From positions 62,001 to 126,000 of the forward strand of contig CAVQKH010000026.1 of the NCBI GenBank assembly GCA_963712995.1: a DNA stretch of 64,000 nucleotides, in the 5' to 3' direction. A program made the position numbers and the translations under genes. Under the pieces are notes generated by a model that was not told where the DNA came from, did not search any database, and saw only the letters and a program-made list of their open reading frames with translations. Position 1 is the first letter of the stretch, and each line of letters starts with the position of its first letter. Below, piece after piece: positions 45,661 to 55,511 of the stretch. This DNA is from GCA-003244245 sp963712995. GTDB taxonomy: Bacteria > Actinomycetota > Actinomycetes > Mycobacteriales > Pseudonocardiaceae.

Positions 45661-48592
45661 ATGATTCCCGTCCTGCTCGAGCGGCTCCACGCCAGCGACG
45701 TTGCCGAGGAGGCTTGGCCGCTGATGCGCGCCGAATTGGTTGGTCGCGATCGGGAGTTGGCCGCGCTCATGGAGCACCTTCGAGTCGGCTCTCGCCGCAC
45801 ATCCGCGCGTCGTGCTGTGCCGGGGCGAGCCGGGGATCGGCAAGACGCGCATGGCGGAGGAGCTGACCAGGTTGGCCGCGGCACGGGGCGTGCCGGTGGC
45901 GTGGGGGCCGGCGGCGGAGTCGAGCGGCGCGCCTCCGTACTGGCCGTGGCAGCAGGTGCTGCGCGCGGTGTCTGCCAGCGTCGACGTCATCACGATCGCC
46001 GACGAGCTCGGCGTAATCCCCGACCTCGTGCGGCTCGCACCCGAGGTATTCGACGCTCCAGGTGGTGATCGGGGTGGCAACGGCTCGAGCGAGGACCGGT
46101 TTCGGCTGTTCGATGCGGTGGCCCGGCTGCTGAGTGACATCACCGCGAGCGCACCGTGGGTCATCGTGCTCGACGACGCGCACCGAGCGGATTACGGCTC
46201 GTTGCTGCTGCTGCACCACGTGGTGCGCACGCTGGCTCGCGAGCGGCTGCTGGTGATGGTGAACCACCGGGACACCGAACACGTGCACGACGTCCTCGTC
46301 ACGGGACTTGCTCGGGAACCGGTCACCCGGCGGATCGACCTCCGTGGCTCGGCCGCTCCGGCCGTCGGCAAGCAGCTTGCCGCGCTGGTCGGGCGCGACG
46401 TCGCAGCGGCTCAGGTCGAGCGAGTGCACGCGGTCACGGGGGGCAACCCCTTCTTCGTCGGTGAGATGGGCTGGGCGTTGGCCGACGCAGGCGCAGCCGC
46501 GTCGGCGGTCCCGGTCCCGCCGAGCGTGCGGCAGACGATCAGCGAGCGGCTGGAGCGGCTCCGCCGAAGTCCGTGTGGCTGCTCCGCGCGGCGTCGATCG
46601 TCGGCCGGGAGTTCTCGGTCAAGGTGGTCGCCCGGATGGTGGGCGAGCCCGTGCTCGGCTGCCTGGGCCAGCTCGATGAGGCAGCGGCCGCCGGCCTGGT
46701 CGAGTCCACCGCGACGCCCGGCGAGCACCGATTCGTGCACGTCCTGCTTCGGGATGCGATCGAGGCCGACCTGGGTAGCGCCGAGCGGGTGCAGCTGCAC
46801 CGCTCGGCCGCCGAGGCCGTGGAGGAACTGTACGCCGACCGTCTCAAGCCGCGTCTGTCGGATCTCGCCCGGCACTGGGCGTCCGCGGCCGTGCTCGGCG
46901 ACCGGGGCCACGCTACCGGTTGGATCCGGCGGGCCGCGAGCGAGGCGGTGAGCCGACTCGCCTACGAGGAGGGCGTCCGGCTCTACCGGCTCGCGCTCGA
47001 CGTCGGCGGCGGCGAGCTCGACGATCTCGACTGCTGCCGGCTGCTGCTCGCGCTCGGCGCCGCGCAGAGCCTGTCCGGGATCACGCGGGTCGGCTGCACA
47101 CCGTCGGTGTGCAGCCGATCTCGCGCGTTCGATGGCGCGGCCCGACCTCATTGCCGAGGCAGCCCTGACGTTGGACGGTGGCGACGGAGCCGAGGCCGAT
47201 CGGCTGGTCAGACGGCTGTGTGAGGAGGTCCTGCGGGGGCTGGGTCCGCAGCCCTCCTCGCTGCGTGCCAGAGTGACAGCCGCCCTGTCCCGTGCATGCA
47301 TCTACCTCGGTGACGTCGATGCCGCCGCGCGGGCTAGCGAGCAGGCATTGGCCGTGGCGAACCAGTGCGACGATCGGGCCGCAGTCGTGGCGACGTTACG
47401 AGCTCGCCAGCTCGTGCGCTGCGATCCGGACGGGACGGACGAACGGACCGGCCTGGCCGCGCAGCTGCTGGAGATCGGCCGGGAAGCCTCGGACCCCGAG
47501 ACCCAGATGTGGGCCCACCTCTGGCGCATCGACGTGATGTTCCAGCGCGGCGACCTCGCCGACGTTGGCCGGGCGCTCGATGACTTGGCCTGGTGCGTCG
47601 ATGAGATGGGCGGGCCGGTCGCGCGGTGGCAACTGCTCCGTTGCCGGGCAGCGCACGCCCAGGCGCAGGCACGCTTCGCCGACGCCATCCGGCTGGCCAA
47701 CGAGGGTTTCACCGAGCTGATCCCTCTCTCGGCGTGGGTCCGGGACGCCGTGTTGGGGATAACGGGCCACCACATCGGTCAGGAGGCGAGCGGCGGGGCG
47801 AGGGCCTACGGCCTCGATGGACCTGTCAGTGCCCGAGACTTCCGTCCGGCCTTCGGCGTCCTCTACTCGCTCGCGCCGGCTGTTGTGCTGATCTCAACCG
47901 GGCGCCGAGCCGAGGCGGCCGGGCTCTACCGAGCGCTGGGGCCGGTCGCCGAGTGGCAGCCGACCCCGCACGGAACGACCATCAGCTACGCGCTGGGCAT
48001 CGTGGCCGCCGTGGCGATGGACGCTGCCGAGGATGTCGCGGCGCTCCGCGGGCTGCTGGCCCGTTATCGCGGCCACCATGTCGCGGGCGGGGCGGGCGCC
48101 GGAATCTATCTCGGGCCGGTTGAGCTCTACCTGGGCATCGCAGCCCGGCACCTGGGACTGCTCGATGACGCCGTCGCCGACCTCGACTACGCACGGAAGG
48201 CGTGCGCGGCGAACGGGGCGGCTGGTCACCACGTCGAGGCGCTGTTCGAGCTCGCCGTGGCGCTGGCCCGCCGGGTCGGGGACGGTGATGCGACACGGGC
48301 CCGCTCGTTGGCCGTCGACTGCGCCAGCCGAGCCACGATCCTCGGCATGGCGCCGTTCGCGGCGCAAGCCCAGGAGCTGGCCGACCGGCTCGGCCAGGCG
48401 CCGGCCGAGCCGTTGACGCCGCGGGAGCGCGAGGTCGCCGAGCTGGTGGCGCAGGGGTTGACCAACCGGGAGATCGCCGCCCGGCTCTACCTCTCCGAGC
48501 GCACCGCGCAAAACCACGTGGAGCACATCCTGACCAAGCTGGACCTGTCGAACCGGAGCAAGATCGCGATCTGGATCACCGGCCGTAGTTGA
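45661..48592 (+). pseudogene. LuxR-family AAA regulator (LAL type), three frameshifts
   Basis: Four frames together give one regulator of about 970 residues. Frame 1 has MIPVLLERLHASD to ALMEHLR; the second starts near 45780 with HPRVVLCRGEPGIGKTRM (Walker A) and IVLDDAHRAD (Walker B). The third starts near 46570 with VWLLRAASIVGREF, and the fourth near 47115 with ARSMARPDLIAEAAL. The end, LTPREREVAELVAQGLTNRE, is an intact LuxR helix-turn-helix. The last piece (47132-48592) could still make a 486-residue protein without ATPase. Confidence 0.8.
47092..47116. repeat. 11-bp inverted repeat at a frameshift point
   Basis: GGCTGCACACC and GGTGTGCAGCC are exact complements separated by GTC. They lie just where the LuxR gene changes frame for the third time, so the hairpin may have caused the lesion or been inserted. 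Confidence 0.6.
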
Positions 48593-48714
48593 GTACGCGG
48601 CTGAGAATTCGGCGGACGCCGTGACGCCGCGTGCCTCACTACCGTGTTCAGGTAGACGAAAGCACGAAAGTAGCTACCAATGGGACAGGCAGCGGACTTG
48701 ACAGCAGGAAGATC

Positions 48715-49102
48715 GAGCGTTCAACGCTCAGGATGCAAAGCAGATAATGGCGGTGTTGAGTCCGAGGTCGAGTGGGCGATCCAGGCGGACTGCTTCGAGA
48801 ACCCGATCAAGTGATCGCGTTCTTCGCTGCTCTTTGGGAGGCATTTCCCGACATCGAGCTGACCACCACTTGCGATGTCGAGGAAAGTTCGACCGTCATT
48901 ATGCAGGGCAGAGCGCAAGGATCGCACCAGGGAACATTCCGCACCCCTGGCAGAGACATTCCTCCCACGGGCCACACGTGGACTCCCACTCTCAGAACAC
49001 TACAAAGTCGCGGGAGACGTGATCGTCTCAGCGCGACTTCTTTTCGACCGGTTGGAACTCCTCGAACAGTTGGGCGTAGCGTCCGCCGCGGCTCCTGCAT
49101 AG
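48715..49102 (+). pseudogene. SnoaL-like protein, multiple frameshifts
   Basis: Pieces in successive frames read FNAQDAKQIMAVLSP, EVEWAIQADCFE, QVIAFFAALWEAFPDIEL, then SEHYKVAGDVIVSARLLFDR with a stop at 49102. Together they form a SnoaL-like (NTF2-fold) protein. At least three frameshifts make it dead. GC is lower than in the core. Confidence 0.65.
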
Positions 49103-49283
49103 CAGCCCCTCGGCGACACTTGGTGTTTGGGTTCGGGTAACTTCGCGTTCATCGACAACATCCAGGCCGACTGGTCACCCGGCTATGACGCTGACCGACG
49201 AATCAAGGGGTTGACATGGTCGCAAGCGTATCGGCAGCGCAATGGCAGCAGAGTCAGGACGGACTTCGCGATGAGGTTCGGCG

Positions 49284-50085
49284 GTGACGACCTGGATGTG
49301 GTCCATCAGTGATCCGCGAGTTCCCGCGGTGGGCCAGTGGAACCTCGCTGAGGTTGCCATGCATCTCTCGCAAAACTGGATACTGGTGGCCTGGGCTGGC
49401 TCGGCGGGATCTTTCCCATTCCAGGCAGGAGGGCCTAGCATCACTGGGATGGCCGGCGACTCGCCGATCAAGGATATTGGGATAAGTCTGACATGAACGT
49501 GCTCGGGTTGAAGTCCGACGCCGAGCGCGATCTGGCTGTCCTCGCTGACCGCATCGAGGAGCGGGCGGAGGAGGACTTCAGCGAGTGTGTGGGGCACTCG
49601 CCCGATGAACCGCGCCCGTGGACGATCGAGGGCACCACGATGCCCCTATCGGCCCTGACCTGCAACCTGCTGAACGAAACGGTCATGCACGGTTACGACA
49701 TCGCCCATGCCGCCGGGCGCAAGTGGAGGATCGAGCCAACACATGCGGCAATGGTGGTACAGCAGTTCTTCGTCCCGGTGCTACAAACTGTCGACCCACG
49801 GACATTTGTCAACGCTGAGAAGGCGGCTGGCCTCCAGGTAACCTACGAGCTGCACCTGCGCGGAGACGATCGGCTCAATTTCGTTTTCGACGATGGGGCC
49901 CTCAGGGTCGAAGAGCCGTCCGTCCGGCGGGTCGACTGCCATATCTCGGCCGATCCCGCAGCGTTCTTCAGGGTGTTCTGGGACCGCCAGAGCCAGTGGA
50001 ACGCGATCGCCAAGGGGCAGCTCATGGCCTGGGGCCGCAAGCCTGGCTGGGGTTGAGGTTCAGGTCCCTGATACGCAACCCCTGA
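49284..50085 (+). pseudogene. Maleylpyruvate-isomerase-like protein, frameshifted
   Basis: The N-terminal part (49284-49496) reads VGQWNLAEVAMHLSQNW, typical of the mycothiol-dependent DinB-like helical domain. The C-terminal part (49493-50056) continues in another frame with ETVMHGYDIAHAAGRKW and an SCP2-like end, NAIAKGQLMAWGRKP. A second shift near 50043 would restore WLGLRFRSLIRNP and a stop at 50085. The metal histidine in HGYDIA is kept, but two frameshifts argue for a pseudogene. Confidence 0.65.
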
Positions 50086-50519
50086 GAGACCGGCCTCATG
50101 AGCAATCGTGAGCGCAGCGGGTGAAGCGCGCAGAGCGGGTGCTGGCGCAGCGCGTGCACCAGAAGGATGGTCCAACTTCTGGCGACCGTCGCTCACCTCA
50201 TGGTCGCCGATAGCTTGGGTATATGTCATCTGGCAGATATATCTCTTGCTGTAAGCATACGGTGGGTGATGTCAGAAGAAAGAACACCGACCTACACCCC
50301 AGCGGGAACTCGTCGGCGCTCTTGTGGAAGGAGTTCTACGCAGCCGCCGACGAGATCGACCACGGAACCGGGCGGTAGGCCAGCCTGCCTGACGGCTGCC
50401 CCTGCGAGGTCGCAATGTTCGCCTCGGCTGCGGCCCGAGTGTCATCCACACCCTGCCCCCGGCGGTGAGCGGTGTCGTCAACACCGAACAATCCGACGGT
50501 TCATAAGGAGCCACGACTG
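50086..50519. other. Non-coding or decayed stretch
   Basis: No intact gene was seen. Short runs such as LWKEFYAAADEIDHGTGR look coding but stop at once, so it may be a further relic. AAGGAGCC just before 50520 serves the sigma-factor pseudogene. Confidence 0.35.
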
Positions 50520-51137
50520 ATGACAATAGCCACCATCAGCTACGCTCAGCCAGCGCCACGGACAGCGGCTGACCTATTGAAAGGAGTCCGCGACGGGGAT
50601 CCAGCGGCCTGGGAAGAAATCGTGCGCCGGTACAGCAAGCTCGTGTCCACGACGGTACGGTCGTTTCGGCTGCAGGAGGCCGACGTATTCGACGTTGCGC
50701 AGATGACTTGGCTGCGACTGGCCGAAAACGCTCCCCAGGTGAAGTTCCCCGAGAGGCTGGGCGGGCGGCTGGCGACCACCGCCCGCCGCGAATGCCTGCA
50801 CATCCTGCGCCAGGCCAAATCCGCCCCATATCTCACGAACATGACACCAGAAATGTCGCCGACCCCTCAGCGGGACCCGAGCAGCGCGTCATCGACGCCG
50901 ATATCGCACGGACGTTGCAGAAGCTCGTCGCCGAGTTGTCACCTCGCGGGAAGAGTGGGCGCTGTTCACCGACAATCCCCGTCCCTACGCCTAGGTCCTC
51001 GCGTCGTCGGAGTCCCGCTCGGCGCGATCGGGCCCACTCGGGCGCGGGCGCTGCTGCAACTGCGGGACAAGCTCAATAAACATGAGCTATCGCCGCCTGA
51101 CCTGCCGCGCCGGCAGCGTGCCGCCAGCTCACATTGA
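50520..51137 (+). pseudogene. ECF-type sigma factor, frameshifted
   Basis: ATG 50520 starts LLKGVRDGDPAAWEEIVRRY and VAQMTWLRLAENAP, a sigma region 2. Near 50830 the sequence changes frame to DPSAGPEQRVIDADIARTL, then to REEWALFTDNPRP, and finally returns with GVPLGAIGPTRARALLQLRD, the region 4 helix. At least three shifts show decay. It might have belonged with the SnoaL-like neighbour, since some sigma factors carry that fold. Confidence 0.65.
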
Positions 51138-51512
51138 CCGCCGTCGATTGCCGGCACGAGATGGCCACCACGCCCAACTCCTCCAATAACGATGCATCCG
51201 ATCAGCTGTAAGGCCATGCCAGGCTTGTTTCAGCCATGAGATGCAGGTTGCCCCGGCCAAACGCAGCTGTCGACCAAGGCGACTGTGGTGGCAGCAAAGG
51301 TCAGTGGCGCCGCCGGAACGAGTCGCGGATCGAGTTCCGGCCCCGAGGAACCACAGCGAGCGGTGCGTCCGCGCATCGGCGAGGAGTTCGGGCGTGCCGA
51401 CGGGACCTCGTAGAGATTCCCAAAAACCAGTAAATGTGCACCAGACGCGGACACACCGTGCACAGGTGCGCGACACGCCGGGTGAGAGCGCGGCACGCCG
51501 GAGGGGGTGGGG
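51138..51512. other. Non-coding stretch
   Basis: No gene, repeat or clear hairpin was seen between the sigma-factor remnant and the biotin carboxylase. Confidence 0.4.
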
Positions 51513-52850
51513 TTAGGGGCGCATGCGGGTGACGAGGGCGGTGTCGTATCGGCCTGAGACGAATTCGGGGTGTTCCAGCAGTTCGGCGTGGAAGGGGAGG
51601 TTGCATTTCGGCCCGGTCACGGTAAAACCAACAACGGCTGACCGGGCCCGCTCCAGCGCCTGGGCCCGATCAGCGCCGTGGACCACCAGTTTGGCCAGCA
51701 AGGAATCGTAGAACGGCGTCACCGTGGTGCCAGCCGCGTAACCGGAATCGACCCGCACCCCGTCCCCGGTTGGTTCCAGCCACGCGGTGACCGGCCCGGG
51801 ACCGGGCAAGAAACGCTTCGGGTCTTCGGCGTTAATCCGCAGCTCGATCGCGTGCCCGGCCGGCGCGAGAGCGTCGACGTCGAACCCGGGTGCCTCGCCC
51901 GCGGCGATACGCAGCTGGGCGGCCACCAGATCGAGGCCATAGCGCAGCTCGGTCACCGGGTGCTCCACTTGCAGCCGGGTGTTCATCTCGAGGAAGAAGA
52001 ACTCGCCGGTGTCCTGATCGAGCAGAAACTCCACCGTCCCGGCATTGCGGTAGTCCACGGTGGACGCGGCCAGCACCGCGGCCTGCTCCATCCGGCCGCG
52101 CAGATCCGGCGAGACGGCGGGCGACGGGCTCTCCTCGGCGATCTTCTGGTGGCGGCGCTGCACCGAGCAGTCCCGCTCCCCCAGTGCCACCACCCGGCCG
52201 TCGGCTAGCCCGAGAACCTGCACCTCGACGTGGCGCACCCGCGGGAAGTAGCGCTCGACGAACAGCCGCGGGTCACCGAAGAGCCGCTGGGCGAAGGCGC
52301 TGACCCGCGTGTACTCGGTGCGCAACGTTGCGGCGTCGACCGCCACCGCCATACCCATCCCACCGCCCCCGGCTGCGGCCTTGAGCATCACCGGGAAGCC
52401 GACCTGCTCTGCTTCGGTAACCGCGGCGTCCTCGGTGGCCACTGCGCCCGTCGAACCGGCGGCCACCGGCACCCCGGCTGTCACCATGGTGGCCCGGGCG
52501 GTCACCTTGTCACCCATCGCGGAGATCGCCTCGGCACCGGGACCAACCCACACCAGGCCGGCATCGGACACCGCCTGGGCGAACCCGGGGTCCTCGGACA
52601 GGAACCCGTAGCCGGGGTGCACGGCGGCTACACCGGCCTTGCCGGCGAGGGCGAGCAGCTGGGAGCCGTCCCGGTATGCCTGCGCGGGCGGCCCGGTCAG
52701 CTCCAGAGCCTCGTCGGCCTCGGCGACGAACGGCAGCTTGGCGTCCACCGAGGAGTGCACCGCAACGGTGCGTATCCCCAGCGCCCGTGCCGAGCGGATG
52801 ACCCGCCGGGCGATCTCTCCTCGATTCGCGACCAGCAGCGACTCAAACAC
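51513..52850 (-). CDS. Biotin carboxylase (single-domain)
   Basis: Predicted 445-residue biotin carboxylase that carboxylates biotin with bicarbonate and ATP. ANRGEIARRVIRSAR opens it, KAAAGGGGMGMAV is the ATP-grasp loop, ERDCSVQRRHQKIAEESP and EMNTRLQVEHPVTE are the classic motifs. It lacks the C-terminal carrier domain found in AccA-type fusions, so it needs a separate carrier; the 71-residue biotinyl protein at 17987-18202 is one candidate in the window. GTG 52850 is the likely start. Confidence 0.9.
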   Translation of the reverse strand: MFESLLVANRGEIARRVIRSARALGIRTVAVHSSVDAKLPFVAEADEALELTGPPAQAYRDGSQLLALAGKAGVAAVHPGYGFLSEDPGFAQAVSDAGLVWVGPGAEAISAMGDKVTARATMVTAGVPVAAGSTGAVATEDAAVTEAEQVGFPVMLKAAAGGGGMGMAVAVDAATLRTEYTRVSAFAQRLFGDPRLFVERYFPRVRHVEVQVLGLADGRVVALGERDCSVQRRHQKIAEESPSPAVSPDLRGRMEQAAVLAASTVDYRNAGTVEFLLDQDTGEFFFLEMNTRLQVEHPVTELRYGLDLVAAQLRIAAGEAPGFDVDALAPAGHAIELRINAEDPKRFLPGPGPVTAWLEPTGDGVRVDSGYAAGTTVTPFYDSLLAKLVVHGADRAQALERARSAVVGFTVTGPKCNLPFHAELLEHPEFVSGRYDTALVTRMRP

Positions 52851-52877
52851 CCATCACGCTCCTCGATACGACATCAC

Positions 52878-53800
52878 TCAGTTGGCATCAGCCGGGGTAC
52901 GGTCGAGGTCCGGCTCGAGATAGATAATCCGGGCGGCGGGCACCGCGGCCCGGATCCGCGACTCGGCCTCGTCGATGGCCGCGGCGACCTCCGCGGTGGA
53001 CATCGCGGCCGTCACCGCGATCTTCGCGGCGACCAGCAGCTCGTCGGGGCCGAGATACTGGGTCCGCAGGTGGATCACCCGGTCCACCCCACGCCCGACC
53101 ATCGCGGCACAGAGGCGCTCGCGCTCGGGCCGATCGGAGCCCTCCCCGATCAGCAGGCTCTTGGTCTCGATGATCAGAATGATCGCGATGATGCCGAGCA
53201 GCACGCCGATGCCGAGCGTGCCGATCGCGTCGAAGATCGGATCGCCGGTGAGCACCGTCAGCCCCACCCCGCCGAAGGCCAGCAGCAGCCCGATCAGCGC
53301 GCCCGCGTCCTCCAGCAGCACGACCGGGAGCTCCGGGGACTTGGACCGCTGGATGAACCCCCACCAGGTGCCTCGCCCTTGAGCGGCCGCGACTCGTTGA
53401 TCGCGGTCCGGAAACTCAGGCTCTCCAGCACGATCGCCACCAGCAGGATCCCGATCGCGACCAGCGGGCGAGGTGAGCGGTTCCCGCCCTCCAGTTTGTG
53501 GGCACCCTCGTAGAGGGCGAACACCGAGCCGAGGCTGAACAGCAGCAGTGCCACCACGAAGGAGTAGAAGTACCGGTCGCGGCCGTAGCCGAACGGGTGT
53601 TCCTGGGTGGCCTCGCGCTGGGCTCGCTTGCGGCCGAGCAGCAGCAGGCCCTGGTTGGAGGTGTCGGCGACCGAGTGCACCGCCTCGGCCAGCATCGACG
53701 ACGAGCCGGTGATCAGGTATCCGATGAACTTCGCTACCGCGATACCCGCGTTGGCCAGCAACGCCGCAATGATCGCCGTTGCCCCGCCACTTGCTGACAA
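52878..53800 (-). pseudogene. Cation diffusion facilitator transporter, one frameshift
   Basis: TTG 53800 starts an efflux protein for zinc or other divalent metals: TAIIAALLANAGIAVAKF, SSMLAEAVHSVADTSNQ (metal-site Ser/His/Asp), then SRPLKGE. The family sequence then continues in another frame as TWWGFIQRSKSPELPVVLLED and a normal C-terminal domain. One missing base near 53373 in a G/C run explains it, so a sequencing error is quite possible. The second half keeps LLEDAGALIGLL with its Asp. Confidence 0.75.
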
Positions 53801-54005
53801 CCCCGACGCCTCCTCGCGCTACCCCTCTCCCCGGCAACGGCGAGCCTACAAGTGACAGGGGTTAGCGCCTCCCACCAACTGGCAGCAGGGTGTCAGCCGC
53901 CACTGCGGCGATGTTCTCCATGGTGACCACCTCGAACCCACCCAACCAAGGGAAGGATAGCCGCCGAGATGACTCTCGCCATAATAACTTAGATAAGATA
54001 AGGGT

Positions 54006-54383
54006 ATGGCTGAGCCGGTTCGGGTGACCAACCCGCTGCTAGACGTCTTGGAAGTACTGTTGGAGGCGTTCGACAACGACAGGCAGGAGCTTCACGGTTG
54101 GGCGATCATGAAGACCGCGGGACGATCCGGGCCGACTGTGTACGGGGTTCTTGACCGTCTGGAAGACGCCAACTGGATCACCGGCCGCTGGGAAGATCAC
54201 CACCCGCAGCCGAACAAACCACGGCGACGTTTCTACCAACTCACCCCCACTGGCGCCATATCAGCTTTTCGTCTGGTGACCGCGCGCCGCCCGACCGCGC
54301 AGCGCTGTCCACCGCGATCTGTCGAGCCTGGCCTGACATTTACCGGATGGCTGAGCGGCTTTCTTACCGGAGGTGCACGGTGA
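54006..54383 (+). CDS. PadR family transcriptional regulator
   Basis: Predicted 125-residue winged-helix repressor. LLDVLEVLLEAF, LHGWAIMKTAG, TVYGVLDRLEDANWI and RRRFYQLTPTG are the PadR pattern. The usual C-terminal dimer helices are short. An AT-rich stretch just before the ATG (TAACTTAGATAAGATAAGG) is the likely promoter and operator. Its stop overlaps the start of the next gene (GTGA), so it probably controls it. Confidence 0.85.
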   Translation: MAEPVRVTNPLLDVLEVLLEAFDNDRQELHGWAIMKTAGRSGPTVYGVLDRLEDANWITGRWEDHHPQPNKPRRRFYQLTPTGAISAFRLVTARRPTAQRCPPRSVEPGLTFTGWLSGFLTGGAR

Positions 54384-55234
54384 GCACCCTCGGGGCGGCC
54401 ATCCTCTCCACCGTGGTTACTGCCGTGGTCAGCGTACTGGTGATGGAATTTTTCCAAACCACCCCCTGGCTGGCTGACAAGTTGATGCACTGGTCAGTCC
54501 GAGTCCGTTACGCCGACCACCCACAGCGTGCCACGATCCGTGACGAAGAGTTGAACAGCCTTCTTGAAGACCTGCCCACGCTGTTCAAATTACCCACTGC
54601 GAGCTGGTTCTTCCTTCGTGCTCTCGCCTACCGTTTCGGACGAGGTTTGGGAAAGACTCCCACGGACCAGCTCCTGAAGCTCCGGGTGCGGCGAGTTCTT
54701 CGGGCGCGGCGGCACTGGGCGGCGCTGTTCGGAGTACTGCTCCAGACCATCGGGATTGTGATCGGCGTCTTTTTGCTGTCCCGACTGGCCATTAGCGTGA
54801 CGGAGAGCCTATGGCTGGTGCAGTCGCTGCTCTGGTACATCGCCGTCGCCGCGGTGATGCGTTTCGCCTGGCATGTACTGAAGTGGTGGGTAGAGATCCT
54901 CGTTGTCACTGACAAAGAATTGATGATTATCAGCGGCGTCATCATAAGCAAGGTCTACGTGATGCCGCTCACGGAGGTGACCGACCTGAGCTTCATACGG
55001 TCAGCGGGCGGGAGGCTGCTCGGCTACTACACACTCCGGATCACGCACCGAGTGAAGTCTGTGGCCGCCGGACAGTTGGACACGATCAAATACCTGCCCC
55101 GGCCAGAGGTCGCCGATTTAATCTTCAACGAGCTGTCACGTCACCATGTCCTCGCAGACGGACAAGATCACGAAAATGCTGTCAAAGCCGGAGCCGCGTT
55201 CACCACTGCGTATGCGTCGGACGAATTCGACTGA
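54380..55234 (+). CDS. Membrane protein with bacterial PH domain
   Basis: Predicted 284-residue protein. One hydrophobic segment lies near the N-terminus (LGAAILSTVVTAVVSVLVM) and two in the middle (WAALFGVLLQTIGIVIGVF; SLLWYIAVAAVMRFAWHV). After these a YdbS-type PH domain begins VTDKELMIISGVI. The family is often linked to envelope stress but is not well defined. GTG 54380 follows GGAGG. It is coupled to the PadR gene. Confidence 0.75.
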   Translation: MSTLGAAILSTVVTAVVSVLVMEFFQTTPWLADKLMHWSVRVRYADHPQRATIRDEELNSLLEDLPTLFKLPTASWFFLRALAYRFGRGLGKTPTDQLLKLRVRRVLRARRHWAALFGVLLQTIGIVIGVFLLSRLAISVTESLWLVQSLLWYIAVAAVMRFAWHVLKWWVEILVVTDKELMIISGVIISKVYVMPLTEVTDLSFIRSAGGRLLGYYTLRITHRVKSVAAGQLDTIKYLPRPEVADLIFNELSRHHVLADGQDHENAVKAGAAFTTAYASDEFD

Positions 55235-55511
55235 TCGAAAACACGACCCGAAAACCGGCCCTGCCCGCTCTCCAGCTACCACCAGGCGGGGCCGCCCCAC
55301 GACGCCGCTGGGATCATCACGCCATCCCATCGAGTCGAGCACCCCGATCAACCGCAACCTAGACCCAACCATCTCGTAGCGTCGCCACGCGCCGGGGCGC
55401 TGCGCACTGTCGCCGACCTCCTCGATCTCCCCAGACAGTGTTCACTTCTTGTAGCTAAGCTGTAAACGAGGCGAAGCGATCGTGAGCAGGCAAAGCACAG
55501 GGAGCACCCCC

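Noticed and set aside
49127..49312. 61-codon frame as a gene
   Set aside because: No family resemblance and overlaps the start of the maleylpyruvate-isomerase-like remnant.
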